In this document: positions 26,759 to 38,310 of the stretch, one piece after another
Numbering within the stretch: the stretch's first letter is position 1
Layout of the letters: each line of letters starts with the position of its first letter
Assembly (NCBI GenBank): GCA_963773665.1
Contig: CAVZBZ010000002.1
Span: 62,001 to 126,000 of the forward strand
Direction: 5' to 3'
Length of the DNA: 64,000 nt
Origin: DATJLY01 sp963773665
GTDB lineage: Bacteria; Pseudomonadota; Alphaproteobacteria; ATCC43930; CGMCC-115725
Position numbers and translations under genes: made by a program
The notes under the pieces: model-generated
Told to the model about the DNA's origin: nothing
What the model saw: the letters and a program-made list of their open reading frames with translations, nothing else
Database searches by the model: none

Positions 26759-28120
26759 TCATTCGCCTGCGGCCTTGGCGTCCAGCGATCCCGTAATACC
26801 TTCCGGTCGTGGCAGGCCGAGATTCTCGCGCAATGTTCGTCCCTCATACTCGGTCCGGAACAAGCCACGCCGCTGCAACTCGGGAACGACCAATGTACAG
26901 AAATCATCGAGCGCGCCCGGGATGTAGGGCGGCATGATATTGAAGCCATCGCAGGCCCGCTTCACAAACCACTCCTCCATGTAATCCGCGACCTGTTTAG
27001 GCGTACCCACGAACACGTTCTTGCCGCGGGCACCGGCCACACGTTTGCCAAGTTCGCGGATGGTCAGATTTTCCCGGCGCGCCATCGCTACGATACTGTC
27101 GAAATGTCCCTTGCTGCCATTGGTCGGCGGTAATTCATCAGGCAACGGCTCATCCAGTGAATACTTGGACAGATCCATGTCGCCGAGCATGGTTGCCAAG
27201 ATCTCGCGCGCCACGATGGGGTGGATCAAGGATTGAAGAAATTCGTAGTCGGCGTGCGCCTCGGCTTCGGTTGGCGCCACGATCACGCTGAGCCCCGGCA
27301 GAATTTTGAGGTGTTCGGGATCGCGTCCGTATCTGCGCATGTGCGCCTTGACGTTGTCATAGTAGGACTTGGCAGCGTCAATCGTCAGATGGGGACTGAA
27401 GATAGCCTCTGCGAATTCGGCTGCAAGCTCCTTGCCATCGTCAGACGCTCCGGCCTGTACGATGACCGGCCAGCCCTGCGGCGAGCGCGGCACATTCAGC
27501 GGTCCGCGAACCGAGTAATGCTGGCCTTTGTGATTGAGTATATGGAGCTTGTTCTTGTCAAAGAATATCCCGCTGTCCTGATCGCGGATAAACGCGTCGT
27601 CATCCCAGCTGTCCCAAAGTCCAGTGACGACCTCAACAAACTCATGGGCACGCTTGTAGCGATCGGCATGCGGGTATGGCGCGGTGCGATTGAAGTTGAA
27701 TGCTTCAACCCTTGAGCCAGACGTGACGACGTTCCAACCGGCCCGGCCGCCGCTGATATGATCGAGGGAGGCAAATTTGCGCGCGATGTGATAGGGCTCG
27801 TTGTAGCTGGTCGATGCCGTCGCCACCAAGCCAATACGCTCTGTCGTCATCGCAATGGCCGACAATAACGTGATCGGCTCGAAATTTGCTATGAACTGGA
27901 CCGAACGGCATTGCGCTTCGATATCGGCGTGCCTCACTGCGGCGGAATCGGCCAGAAAAATCATGTCAAACTTTGCGCGCTCCGCGGTTTGGGCGATCTC
28001 CACGTAGTGGCGAACGTTAACGTGAGCGTCTTTCTGTGCCCGGGGATGTCGCCAAGATGCAACGTGATGACCGGTCGGATTGAAATAGGCTCCGAGCCGC
28101 ATACGGCCTCTGTCGCTCAT
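26759..28120 (-). CDS. LLM-class flavin monooxygenase, NtaA/SnaA/DszA type (1)
   Basis: A 453-residue bacterial-luciferase-fold enzyme. The start MSDRGRMRLGAYFNPTGHH is followed by EIAQTAERAKFDMIFLADSA, ISGGRAGWNVVTSG (flavin phosphate contact) and GWPVIVQAGASDDGKELAAE, all close to the nitrilotriacetate/dibenzothiophene-sulfone monooxygenase subgroup. It would use FMNH2 and O2 to attack a C-N or C-S bond or a ketone. Its reductase partner is not present. A perfect FNR-type box lies 78 bp upstream of the start. Compare the second enzyme of the same class further along. Confidence 0.85.
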   Translation of the reverse strand: MSDRGRMRLGAYFNPTGHHVASWRHPRAQKDAHVNVRHYVEIAQTAERAKFDMIFLADSAAVRHADIEAQCRSVQFIANFEPITLLSAIAMTTERIGLVATASTSYNEPYHIARKFASLDHISGGRAGWNVVTSGSRVEAFNFNRTAPYPHADRYKRAHEFVEVVTGLWDSWDDDAFIRDQDSGIFFDKNKLHILNHKGQHYSVRGPLNVPRSPQGWPVIVQAGASDDGKELAAEFAEAIFSPHLTIDAAKSYYDNVKAHMRRYGRDPEHLKILPGLSVIVAPTEAEAHADYEFLQSLIHPIVAREILATMLGDMDLSKYSLDEPLPDELPPTNGSKGHFDSIVAMARRENLTIRELGKRVAGARGKNVFVGTPKQVADYMEEWFVKRACDGFNIMPPYIPGALDDFCTLVVPELQRRGLFRTEYEGRTLRENLGLPRPEGITGSLDAKAAGE

Positions 28121-28197
28121 AATCCGATGCCCCTCTTGAGCTGCGACTTGTAGCCTTTTGGCTACGCACAGTAGGTCTCGCGTCGCAGCTAAGGACC

Positions 28198-28211
28198 TTG
28201 ATGTAGATCAA
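28198..28211 (-). promoter_or_regulatory. Perfect FNR/FixK-type operator
   Basis: TTGATGTAGATCAA, a full match to TTGAT-N4-ATCAA. Centred 84.5 bp upstream of the LLM gene start at 28120, it would place a class II transcription start near 28163. Nothing else reads away from it convincingly. Confidence 0.65.
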
Positions 28212-28378
28212 GGCCCAAACTGCCGCGTCAGGAGGCATTGATCCTCTCGTTGGCCGCGATACCCTTCTTGAGGAGATGGGCGCCGATTACCAGTCAGCTG
28301 ATGTTCTGATCGCCGGCGGCTGACTGGCGTGTGCCTTACGACCCACATCGCCAGTCGCGCCACACCTGGATCGCGGGC

Positions 28379-29629
28379 TCACGCGGCGTCGCCTTTGAAC
28401 GCCGTGTCATGCTTGAGAAACCATTCATAGCCCTTGAGCATGTAGTTCCAATAGAACAGCGGCAGTCCGGTGACCTTGATCCACCAACAGATCCAGTGCT
28501 CTTTCGCCGGATCGAGAGGCAGCGTCGGCGTGACTTTGCCGCCATATATGAATTCGGCCATGATGACCTTGCCATAGGCAGCGGTGAGCGGGCACGAGGC
28601 ATATCCGTCGTAACCCGCCTCCACCGGCGTGCCGGCGATCATGCGCAAAAGGTTGCGCACGACGATCGGCGCCTGCTTTCGCACGGCCGCGGCGGTCTTG
28701 GAATTCGGCGAGGAGCACACGTCGCCCAGCGAAAAGACATTCGGGTAGCGGACGTGCTGCATCGGGTTCTGATTGACCTCGACCCAGCCAGCTGCGTTCG
28801 CCAACGGGCTTTTCGCGATCGCGTCGTGCGGGCTTTGCGGCGGCGAAACGTGCAGCATGTCGAACGTAACGGTCGTCCGCTTGCCCTTGTCGTCGCCGCC
28901 CACAGCCTCGAATGTCGCGGTCTTCGCTGCGCCGTCGACTGCCACCAGGTTTTGCTGAAAATGCGCCTTGATCCCGTAGCGCGCGACCACTTTCATCAGT
29001 TCACGCGCGAAAAACGGCACGCCGAACACCACGGGGGCATGCACGAAATATTGCAGGTCGCACGACTGCAACGCGCCGGCGCGGCGCAGACGATCTGCGG
29101 TCAGATAGGCGATTTTCTGCGGCACACCGGGGCACTTGAACGGCAACGGAGGCTGCGTGAACACCACGCGGCTGCCCGACTTCAATCCCTGGACGCACTG
29201 CCAAGTATAGAGCGCGTACTGAGGCGAATAGTTGCTGCACACGCCGTTCTTGCCCAGGGTCGCAGACAAGCCCTCGATCTTGTCCCAGTCCAGCTTCACG
29301 CCGGTACAGACGACAAGGTAGTCGTAGGTAAGCGTGTCGCCGGTGTCGAGTGCGACGCTGTTGTTGTTGGGGTCGAGCGCTTTGGCGGCTCCGCGGATCA
29401 GCGTCACGCCCGCGGGGACAAGGCTACGTTCGGGCCGTTGGGCCTTGGCCATGTCATAGGCCCCCGCGCCGACCAGCGTGAAGCACGGCTGGTAATAGTG
29501 CGTATCGGACGGTTCGACGATCGCGATGTCGAGCGACCGCGGTCCGCGGCGGCGCAAACTCGCCGCGACCGTGACGCCGTCGGTGCCACCGCCAACAATC
29601 AAGATTTGATGATGCTCGATGTTAGCCAT
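28379..29629 (-). CDS. Sulfide:quinone oxidoreductase-like flavoprotein, type II-like
   Basis: A 416-residue FAD/NAD-fold protein, start MANIEHHQILIVGGGTDG behind GGGAG. It has the N-terminal dinucleotide site, DTHYYQPCFTLVGAGAY, two Cys in the expected places (LVVCTGVKLDW and PFKCPGVPQKIAYLTAD) and a C-terminal FAD contact SLGDVCSSPNSKTAAAV. The FTQP-P-KCPG-PQKI motif is typical of type II SQRs (the mitochondrial type). It likely oxidises sulfide to sulfane sulfur and passes electrons to quinone. The C-terminus has amphipathic aromatic helices (WICWWIKVTGLPLFYWNYML) for membrane attachment. No persulfide dioxygenase or rhodanese adjoins. Confidence 0.85.
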   Translation of the reverse strand: MANIEHHQILIVGGGTDGVTVAASLRRRGPRSLDIAIVEPSDTHYYQPCFTLVGAGAYDMAKAQRPERSLVPAGVTLIRGAAKALDPNNNSVALDTGDTLTYDYLVVCTGVKLDWDKIEGLSATLGKNGVCSNYSPQYALYTWQCVQGLKSGSRVVFTQPPLPFKCPGVPQKIAYLTADRLRRAGALQSCDLQYFVHAPVVFGVPFFARELMKVVARYGIKAHFQQNLVAVDGAAKTATFEAVGGDDKGKRTTVTFDMLHVSPPQSPHDAIAKSPLANAAGWVEVNQNPMQHVRYPNVFSLGDVCSSPNSKTAAAVRKQAPIVVRNLLRMIAGTPVEAGYDGYASCPLTAAYGKVIMAEFIYGGKVTPTLPLDPAKEHWICWWIKVTGLPLFYWNYMLKGYEWFLKHDTAFKGDAA

Positions 29630-29693
29630 GGAACCGTCTCCCACCGGTTGTCTTTCGATCCATTTTAACTCCTCTACACCCGGTCGGCGCCGT

Positions 29694-29797
29694 CTATCGG
29701 TGAATTAGCTCCACATCCTGGAGCGGGACACCGGCTCGTGTCGCGTGCGCGTTCACGGCGGTCTCGGCCCCGGTCAGATTGTCGACCAGCTCGTTGA
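29694..29797 (-). other. Possible C-terminal gene remnant upstream of the SQR gene
   Basis: A frame ending TAG at 29694 reads VNELVDNLTGAETAVNAHAT, then GVPLQDVELIHR. It looks coding but has no start; a stop lies directly upstream. Family not recognised. Confidence 0.25.
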
Positions 29798-29860
29798 CAA
29801 ATCAATGGCCGCCCCTGACGCTTCGTCCCGGCGCGCTGCACGCGCGTGTGGAGGGCTCAC

Positions 29861-31575
<1,715 letters not shown>

Positions 31576-31579
<4 letters not shown>

Positions 31580-33355
31580 GCGCCGTCGTCCTCGACCGCG
31601 GCGGCATGCGCGGAGTGCATGGGCTGCGCGCGCTGCTGCCCTTCATCGCGGTGAAACGCTGGCATTTTATCATCACTGTTGCTTCTGGTATCGTGGCGCA
31701 AGTCGCAAATGTGGTCGCCGCGGCGACCGGCGCCTGGCTCGTCGGCCATGCGGTGCAGGGCGCCGCGCTCCAATCGCTCATCGGCGCCTTCTGGCTCCTG
31801 GGCGGTTCGGTGCTCGCCGCGTCGCTGTGCAAGTTCTGGCAGACTTTCATCTCCCACGATTTCGCCTATGGGCTCATCGAGGTGCTGCAGGTCGGGATTT
31901 ATGACGGGCTCGAGCGCGCGGCGCCGGCCTACGTGCTGGGCCGGCGCACCGGCGACCTTGCCTCAGTAGCGACGGCCGACGCCGATCTCATGGAATGGTT
32001 CTATGCCCATGTGCTCGGCGACTATATCGGCGCGGTGATCGTGCCGTTGGGCGTTCTAGGGGCGCTCGTCTTCGTCCATCCGCTAATGGCGGCGGTGCTG
32101 CTGCCGTTCCTGCCGCTCGTCGCCTCGGTGCCGTTCTGGCTGGCGAAGCGCGCGGGCGAGCAAGGGCGCGCACTGCTGACAGCGCTGGGCGGACTCAACG
32201 CCAGTGTCGTCGAGGGCGTGCAGGGATTGCGCGAGCTGGCCGTCTTCGGCGCTGGCGCCCGATTCCTCGCCCGCCTCATGCAGGAGACGCGGCTCGTCCA
32301 TGTCATCCAGATGCGCTACGGCGTGCGCGCGGGCGCCGAGCAAGCGGCGATCGACGTGCTGCTGGCGCTCGCCGTGCTCGCCACTGTCACTACCGGGCTC
32401 GTGCTGGTAAGCGAGGGCCGCCTTGCCTTCACGCTCTATCCGATGGCCGTGGTGCTGGCGGGTGCTGCGCTCGCGCCCATCACCGAGGTTACGCAGACGG
32501 CACGCAAACTGGGCGAGCTGCGCGCCGGTGCCGACCGGGTGGCGACGATCTTCCACCAGAAGGCGCAAATCCGCGACGCAGGTCGCGCGTCGCTGTCGCT
32601 TGTGCGCGACGGCTCGTTCGCGTTCGATCATGTGCGGTTCGGCTATGGCGGCGGCCGCGGGGCCGTGCTCGATGATGCGAGCTTTTCGATCCGTTCGGGC
32701 GAGACCGTTGCGCTCGTCGGCGAATCGGGCGCGGGCAAAACCACCTGCGCTAACCTGCTGATGCGTTTCTGGGACCCCGACGCGGGCGTCATCCGCATCG
32801 GCGGCTGCGATATCCGCGAGCTGCCCGTTCAACGCGCTCCGGCGCAAAGTGACCTTGGTGCCGCAGGATGTCTATCTCTTCAACGGTTCGGTCGCCGACA
32901 ATATCCGCCTCGGGCGTCCCGACGCGAGCGAGCCCGAGATCGAGCGCGCGGCGCGGCTGGCGCAAGCGCACGAATTCCTCGCGGCGCTTCCCCAAGGCTA
33001 CGCCACGCCATGCGGCGAGCGCGGGACCCGGCTTTCAGGCGGGCAGCGCCAGCGCATCGCGATTGCGCGCGCGTTCGTGCGCGACGCGCCGGTACTTATT
33101 ATGGACGAAGCGGTATCGAACCTCGACACCGAGAGCGAGAAAGCGCTGCGCCGCGCGATGGAGGAGGTGCGCCGCTCGCGCACCGTGCTCATTATTGCGC
33201 ACCGGCCCTCGACGATCCGCGGCGCCGACCGTGTGCTGATGCTTGCGGGCGGCCGCATCGTCGAGCAGGGAACCTACGACGCGCTGCTCGCCAAGGGCGG
33301 CGCTTTCGCGCGGCTCGTGCTGGCGAGAGAACAAGAAGCGAAAGACGCGCAGTAG
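31576..33355 (+). pseudogene. ABC exporter, membrane-ATPase fusion, subunit 2, frameshifted
   Basis: It begins MSAVVLDRGGMRGVHGLRAL, coupled to the first subunit. The export domain and Walker A (GESGAGKTTCANLLM) are in one frame up to GGCDIREL; near 32826 one extra C in CTGCCCGTT moves the rest to another frame. That frame then reads FNALRRKVTLVPQDVYLFNG, TRLSGGQRQRIAIARAF, VLIMDEAVSNLD and LLIIAHRPST, all intact, and ends EQEAKDAQ at 33355. Without the extra base the protein would be about 592 residues and complete. A sequencing insertion is at least as likely as a true mutation. Confidence 0.82.
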
Positions 33356-33515
33356 GAGAATGCGGGACACGCCCTGTGGCGCAAGCGAATTGGTGTTGCC
33401 TGGCGTGAGCGGACGTTGGTGGTGCCGCTCGCCTCTTCTGGGAGGTGCCAACTACGGACGTTGGGTTCTGAGGCGGCTTCGTTCCGCCGTCTCTCGGCAC
33501 GTGTAACTGACCGCG

Positions 33516-34553
33516 TCACGCGCTTCGCTGCGTCCGCCAAAGGCCAAAGGCCATGGCGTTGCCAGTGCCAGCAAGCGAGCGGTAGCACGGAACGTAATCC
33601 AAAAGCTCGAACTCGAGACCGGTGTCCTCGAGCGCACCCATGGCGGCGATCCAGTTCTTGATCTCTGACGTCCCGGACTGAAAATGCGCTTCCGGCTCGT
33701 CCAGGATCGTCGCAATGTCTCTTTTTGCGATGGCGTTGAGAAGCCGCTGGTCGAGCGCCTCGTCGATGACGAAGTGGCTCAGCCCGCCCGATGCAGCGAT
33801 CCCGACTCTTGCTCCGCTATCCCAGCGTCGTATGGCGCGTCCGACCGAACGCCCGAACTCGAGTACGCGCCGCACCGGTGGCTGGTTCGGCGGATAAAAC
33901 GTGTTAATGAAGATCGGCAGCGTCGTCAGCGCCGGCGAGCCGGCGAGATCGTCGAGCAGGCGGTGGTAATAGAACCCGAACGCGTGCCCTATCCCGTTCT
34001 CGGCATGCTCTTTGTTCGCGATGTAGCGCGAAACGGAGATGTCGAATCCGTCGGCGACCGCGGATTGCACGACCAACTCGCCGAGCTCCGGCGCGCCGCG
34101 CAACATCGTGTCCTTTTCGGGAACCCGCGCCCAATTGGCGATACGGATTCCTTCCGACATCGCGGCTATGCGTTCCGCCGAGGTCGGCCGAAAGGGGACC
34201 TCCTTGCCGGTGAAGACCATGAAGCCGGGCATGTTGTCGGGAAGGAGAATCTCGTGCTGGTCGTCGCCAAAAATAACCAGGACGTCGAGGTTGGCCGCTT
34301 TTATCGTCTCGCCGATGTAATCCAGATTCTTCTGGTTCAGGGCATCGCGATCACGTCTCCGCTCGGGCGTGACCTCGGTGGCGAGGTTTTCGGTTTTCCG
34401 TAGAGCCACGAGTTGCTCGAAGGTGTAGACGCCACCGCGGAACGGATGCGCCGGGTTCTTTCTGTCGTCGTCGGCGCGCAGATCCCACTGCTCCGGCTTG
34501 GTGGCGAGCAGTGGGCTATGGGAACAGCCTACCCCCAACACGATTTTGGCCAT
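33516..34553 (-). CDS. LigB-type (class III) extradiol dioxygenase
   Basis: A 345-residue protein of the protocatechuate 4,5-dioxygenase beta family. Metal His residues can be seen in GCSHSPLLAT near the N-terminus and in FGDDQHEILL; the catalytic His is in ASGGLSHFVIDEALD. AAGGAGG precedes ATG 34553. It should cleave a catechol-like ring next to the hydroxyls with Fe(II) and O2. No LigA-type small subunit is seen; several members fuse or omit it. It lies 43 bases behind the HpaB-type hydroxylase in the same direction, fitting hydroxylation followed by ring opening. Confidence 0.85.
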   Translation of the reverse strand: MAKIVLGVGCSHSPLLATKPEQWDLRADDDRKNPAHPFRGGVYTFEQLVALRKTENLATEVTPERRRDRDALNQKNLDYIGETIKAANLDVLVIFGDDQHEILLPDNMPGFMVFTGKEVPFRPTSAERIAAMSEGIRIANWARVPEKDTMLRGAPELGELVVQSAVADGFDISVSRYIANKEHAENGIGHAFGFYYHRLLDDLAGSPALTTLPIFINTFYPPNQPPVRRVLEFGRSVGRAIRRWDSGARVGIAASGGLSHFVIDEALDQRLLNAIAKRDIATILDEPEAHFQSGTSEIKNWIAAMGALEDTGLEFELLDYVPCYRSLAGTGNAMAFGLWRTQRSA

Positions 34554-34596
34554 CGTTCCCTCCTTGACGCCTTCCGACCGGTGCGGCTGGGAATCC

Positions 34597-36132
34597 TCAG
34601 GGCACCTCGCCGTGAGGCAGGGGCTGTTGCAAAAGCTCCCGAATCCGCCCCGTTATTTCCGACTGGTCGAAGCTGCGCAGCAGATTGATCCGGTTTCGGT
34701 TCGGATCGCCACCGTGCCAGTATTCATAGATGTCCTGCCGCATCCCGAAGGACGAGGCCGCCAAATCATGCGCGAGGCGGAAGAGACGCGATTTGTACTC
34801 CACGTCGACGCCCTTGCCGCGCATGTAATGGTCGAGGTAGCGGCGGATTTCGGGATTCGCGAGATCGTTCTCGCTCGGTTGCATGATGATCCCCGAGCCG
34901 CAAATCTCACGCACGAGCTCGGACATCCGACTGGAGACTTGCGCGAACCAGATGTGCAGGCCACGCCCGGGCCCTAACGTCCACTGCCCGCTCGGCGTCG
35001 GCCCCGCCTGATGCTCGACGCCGTCCATGGCGTGGCGCCACACTTCGCAATAGGTCACCATCTCGCCCAGCTTGGCGGCGACCTCCCGGTATTGAATCAC
35101 GCCGATCGCCTCTGCGACCAGGGTCGCTACAGCGGTCATCAGGCGCATGCGCTCCTCGACACGGCACAGGTTCGCCCAGCCGAGGAAGTTGAAGTTCACG
35201 CTGCCGCCGCCTGCGCCGAGCATTTTCACCATGGGCGCCGGATCGTAGAGCATGAACAGGCGATCCCACGGGACGAGAACGCGGTCGAAGAACAGCATGC
35301 AATCCTGCTCGTCCAGCGCCTGTAGCGGGTGTCCCCACGAGCCGAACCACCGGGACACCGGCTCGCGCGCCAGAATCTTCAGCCCCGGCGTATTCGTCGG
35401 GATTGCAAAAGCGAGCACGCATTTCGGATCGTTGCGGTGCGCGAACGTGGCGGATAGCGAGACGTAGCATTCGTTGCTGTGGGGCGCGGCGGTGGAAAGC
35501 TGCTTGCCGCCCGACACGATCACGCCCGCATCGGTTTCCTCGACGACGTGCAGGGCGATCTGTTCGTCCTCGCGCACGGCGCGGCGCTCGTTCTGGGGCT
35601 GCTCGCTGCGGTCAACTTGCGGATCACCCAAGGCATGAGTGAGGAACAGGTCGTTCCGCATGCAGTGCTTGTAGTAATTCTCCAGGTTTTCACCGAAGTC
35701 GCACTTTGCATGCTTCACCGCGCTGAACTGATCCTTGAGGTGCAGCGCTGAGATGATGTAGGGCGCCAAGATATCGGGGCTGCGGCCGAGCTGGCCCCAG
35801 GTGAATCGGTTCCACATCTCACTGTTGCGGCGCTTGCGCCGAAGGTCTTCCGCTGAGCGTGGCAGCAACCAGGAAAGACTCGTGCGTATCCCAGTTTCCG
35901 CATCGACGAAGGTCATGTCATCGCGGTATTCGGCGCTGTTCTGCAGGTCATAAACGCGCGCCAACTCCCCGATCATGAGTTTGAAGGCCGGATGGGTGGT
36001 GACATCCGCGACCCGATTGCCGTCGAACCAGATTTCGCGGCCGTCTTTTAGGCTCCGGACGTACCGTTCGCCGGTCATCGCGCCCTGTGCGTTCGTCGGG
36101 GCGGCCCGCGTCGCCGTTTCTATCGTCACCAT
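34597..36132 (-). CDS. 4-Hydroxyphenylacetate 3-hydroxylase (HpaB) family oxygenase
   Basis: A 511-residue flavin-dependent oxygenase. ATG 36132 gives MVTIETATRAAPTNAQGAMT; a GGGAGG lies about 14 bases upstream, so the start is reasonable but not certain. Family blocks are MTGERYVRSLKDGREIWFDG, GVIVSGGKQLSTAAPHSNE, WDRLFMLYDPAPM and LPSENDL-like NDLANPEIRRYLDHYMRG. Group D enzymes of this type ortho-hydroxylate phenols using FADH2 from a reductase that is not present here. With the LigB dioxygenase downstream it forms a plausible two-step pathway. A near-perfect FNR-type box is 87 bp upstream. Confidence 0.85.
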   Translation of the reverse strand: MVTIETATRAAPTNAQGAMTGERYVRSLKDGREIWFDGNRVADVTTHPAFKLMIGELARVYDLQNSAEYRDDMTFVDAETGIRTSLSWLLPRSAEDLRRKRRNSEMWNRFTWGQLGRSPDILAPYIISALHLKDQFSAVKHAKCDFGENLENYYKHCMRNDLFLTHALGDPQVDRSEQPQNERRAVREDEQIALHVVEETDAGVIVSGGKQLSTAAPHSNECYVSLSATFAHRNDPKCVLAFAIPTNTPGLKILAREPVSRWFGSWGHPLQALDEQDCMLFFDRVLVPWDRLFMLYDPAPMVKMLGAGGGSVNFNFLGWANLCRVEERMRLMTAVATLVAEAIGVIQYREVAAKLGEMVTYCEVWRHAMDGVEHQAGPTPSGQWTLGPGRGLHIWFAQVSSRMSELVREICGSGIIMQPSENDLANPEIRRYLDHYMRGKGVDVEYKSRLFRLAHDLAASSFGMRQDIYEYWHGGDPNRNRINLLRSFDQSEITGRIRELLQQPLPHGEVP

Positions 36133-36218
36133 GCGCGTTAACTCATCCTCCCGTTCGGCAGCGACCGTTCGCTCGGCGAATGACAAATCATCGCACCACA
36201 CGGAACGGGTGGCTGGCC

Positions 36219-36232
36219 TTGATGTAGGTCAA
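36219..36232 (-). promoter_or_regulatory. FNR/FixK-type operator, one mismatch
   Basis: TTGATGTAGGTCAA differs from TTGAT-N4-ATCAA at one position and from the box at 28198 at a single base. Centred about 93 bp upstream of the HpaB-type start at 36132. Confidence 0.6.
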
Positions 36233-36633
36233 ATTCGCTTGGGTGCGGCAGACTGCCTCACTGCCCTCGGTAGCGGCGCGTCGGACTGATTGGCTCGAGC
36301 GGCTGGAGCTTTTTAAGCGAGAGGTACGTGAACCGGCCATCGGAAGGGCCAACGATAACGTCGAGCCTGCCGGAGGATCTGCTGAAGCCATCAAAAGCGG
36401 CTAGCGAGCACTCTCACGACGCACGGAAGCAGGCCGTACCGGAGGAGAACGGACCACTGAACGGCTAACGCGCGGATCCCCCAGCTTCGTCATAGAGCGC
36501 GGGCTCCCGCCGCGGGACCATGACAATGATCGGTAATTGCAAATCCCGGCGCGCGGGCGGCGGCCGGCGGGGGCTGGCGTTCGTTGCGCGAATCTGAGAG
36601 AAAGGACAACCATCACCAGAGCGGGAGACCAGT
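36233..36633. other. Divergent intergenic region
   Basis: About 400 bp between the operator and the second LLM gene. No coding frame recognised; it probably holds the promoter of the LLM gene at 36634, but no clear -35/-10 pair was found. Confidence 0.4.
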
Positions 36634-38019
36634 GTGGCGCGTCTCGGCAAGGAAATCTCCATAAATGCGTTCTATGCGAACACGCCCGGACAGAACTGGA
36701 TCGGGCTATGGAGTCATCCGCGGAGCAAGGCGACGCAATATACGAGCCTGGAATTTTGGGTCGACGTAGCGCGATTGGCCGAACGCGGCCTGTTCGACTC
36801 TATCTTCTTCGCCGACACCAATGGCGTCTATGACGTTTTCGAAGGAAGTCCGCGCGCTGCGATCGAACGCGCCGCGATGTTTCCGATGAACGATCCGATG
36901 CTCCTCATCCCGACGATGGCTTATGTCACTCAACATCTGAGCTTCGGCGTCACCGGCAATCTGACCTACGAGCCGCCCTATCTTCTCGCGCGCAAATTCT
37001 CCACGCTCGACCATCTGACGAACGGCCGGATCAGTTGGAACATCGTCACCGGTTTTCAGGACAGCGCTGCCCGCGCGATGGGCTTGCCGCAACAGCGGGA
37101 GCATGACGAACGCTATGACATCGCCGACGACTACATGGAGGTCGTCTACAAGCTTTGGGAAGGCAGCTGGGAAGACGGCGCGGTCGTGCGCGATGCGGCG
37201 CGGCGGATCTACGCGCGAGGCGACCGGGTGCACAAGGTTACGCATCTTGGGCCCCATTTCCGCATGAGCGGGGTTCACATGTCGGAACCCTCGCCACAGC
37301 GCACGCCGGTCCTTTACCAGGCCGGCGGGTCGCCGCGTGGCCGGGCCTTCGCAGCGCGGCATGCGGAATGCATCTTCCTCTCCGGCCTGCCCAAGGAGAA
37401 GACGGCGGAGCGCGTCCGCGCCATTCGACAACAGGCGCGCGCCGAGGGCCGCGATCCCAGTGATATTCGCTTCATCATGATGGCGACCGTGATCGTGGCC
37501 CCGACGGAAGCCGAGGCGCGCGACAAGCACGAGGCACTTGCGCGCTACGTGGACGTGGAAGGCATGTTGGCGCTGTACTCAGGTCTGTCTGGTCTCGACC
37601 TGTCTAAACATTCTCCCGACACAGCGGCGCAGGCCGAGAGCCGAGGCATCAGGACGGTGATCGAGGGCTTCACGACGGCCAACCCCCGTCGTATCGAGCG
37701 GACGCAGGACATCGCCAATTTCGGCCCGCAGGGCGGGCGCGAATGCTTCCTCGTGGGCTCGCCAACGCAGGTCGCCGATGAGCTCGAAGGCTGGATGGCG
37801 GACGCCGACCTCGACGGCTTCAACCTGCAACGCTCCGGCGAGCCCGACCATCTCGCCGACTTCATCGACCTTGTCGTCCCCGAATTGCAAAATCGCGGCA
37901 TCTACAAGCGTGCCTATGGCGACGGGACGTTCCGCCACAAGCTCTTTGGAAAAGGAGATCGTGTGCTCGGTCATCATCCGGCCGCCAGACACCGTGCTCC
38001 AAAAGCCCATGAGCCATAA
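36634..38019 (+). CDS. LLM-class flavin monooxygenase, NtaA/SnaA/DszA type (2)
   Basis: A 461-residue enzyme starting at GTG 36634 (MARLGKEISINAFYANTPGQ) behind GGGAG at a good spacing. It has RLAERGLFDSIFFADTNGVY, LDHLTNGRISWNIVTGFQDS and the VLYQAGGSPRGRAFAARHAE flavin-site block, all in the right order for the nitrilotriacetate monooxygenase subgroup. It is only distantly similar to the LLM enzyme at 26759, so the two probably act on different substrates. Neighbours are oxygenases; no FMN reductase is visible. Confidence 0.85.
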   Translation: MARLGKEISINAFYANTPGQNWIGLWSHPRSKATQYTSLEFWVDVARLAERGLFDSIFFADTNGVYDVFEGSPRAAIERAAMFPMNDPMLLIPTMAYVTQHLSFGVTGNLTYEPPYLLARKFSTLDHLTNGRISWNIVTGFQDSAARAMGLPQQREHDERYDIADDYMEVVYKLWEGSWEDGAVVRDAARRIYARGDRVHKVTHLGPHFRMSGVHMSEPSPQRTPVLYQAGGSPRGRAFAARHAECIFLSGLPKEKTAERVRAIRQQARAEGRDPSDIRFIMMATVIVAPTEAEARDKHEALARYVDVEGMLALYSGLSGLDLSKHSPDTAAQAESRGIRTVIEGFTTANPRRIERTQDIANFGPQGGRECFLVGSPTQVADELEGWMADADLDGFNLQRSGEPDHLADFIDLVVPELQNRGIYKRAYGDGTFRHKLFGKGDRVLGHHPAARHRAPKAHEP

Positions 38020-38310
38020 GGCGTCGCGACGGCCTGACCGAGCGCGTTGATGAAGCCGCGCTCGTCGATATCGAAATGCACGTCTTCAATTGAGCCAATC
38101 GCATCAACGATGTCGGCGATCTGAAACACGAGATGTTGCGCCCAACCAGTTAGCCGGCGCAGATTATGGTATTGGGCTATAGGCGGCAACGTCCGAGCTT
38201 GACCTCGAGCTCACGCAAACCCCTGCGCTTAGAGCGCCATGTGGTGTCACTACACTCTTGGCGTTAGATAATGCAAACTTGCGGGCAGGTAGAAGAACAG
38301 GAGCGCGTCG

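Noticed and set aside
28230..28323. Plus-strand frame ending MGADYQSADVLIAGG, like the start of an FAD oxidoreductase
   Set aside because: Only about 15 residues follow the ATG before a stop; too short to distinguish from chance.
29795..29816. TTGACAAATCAA as a further FNR-type box
   Set aside because: The spacer between half-sites is two bases, not four, so it does not fit the operator.
37974..38189. A 71-codon minus-strand frame between the LLM and Rieske genes
   Set aside because: It overlaps the 3' end of the LLM gene by about 45 bases, has no ribosome site and no recognised family; it may be a relic but cannot be supported.
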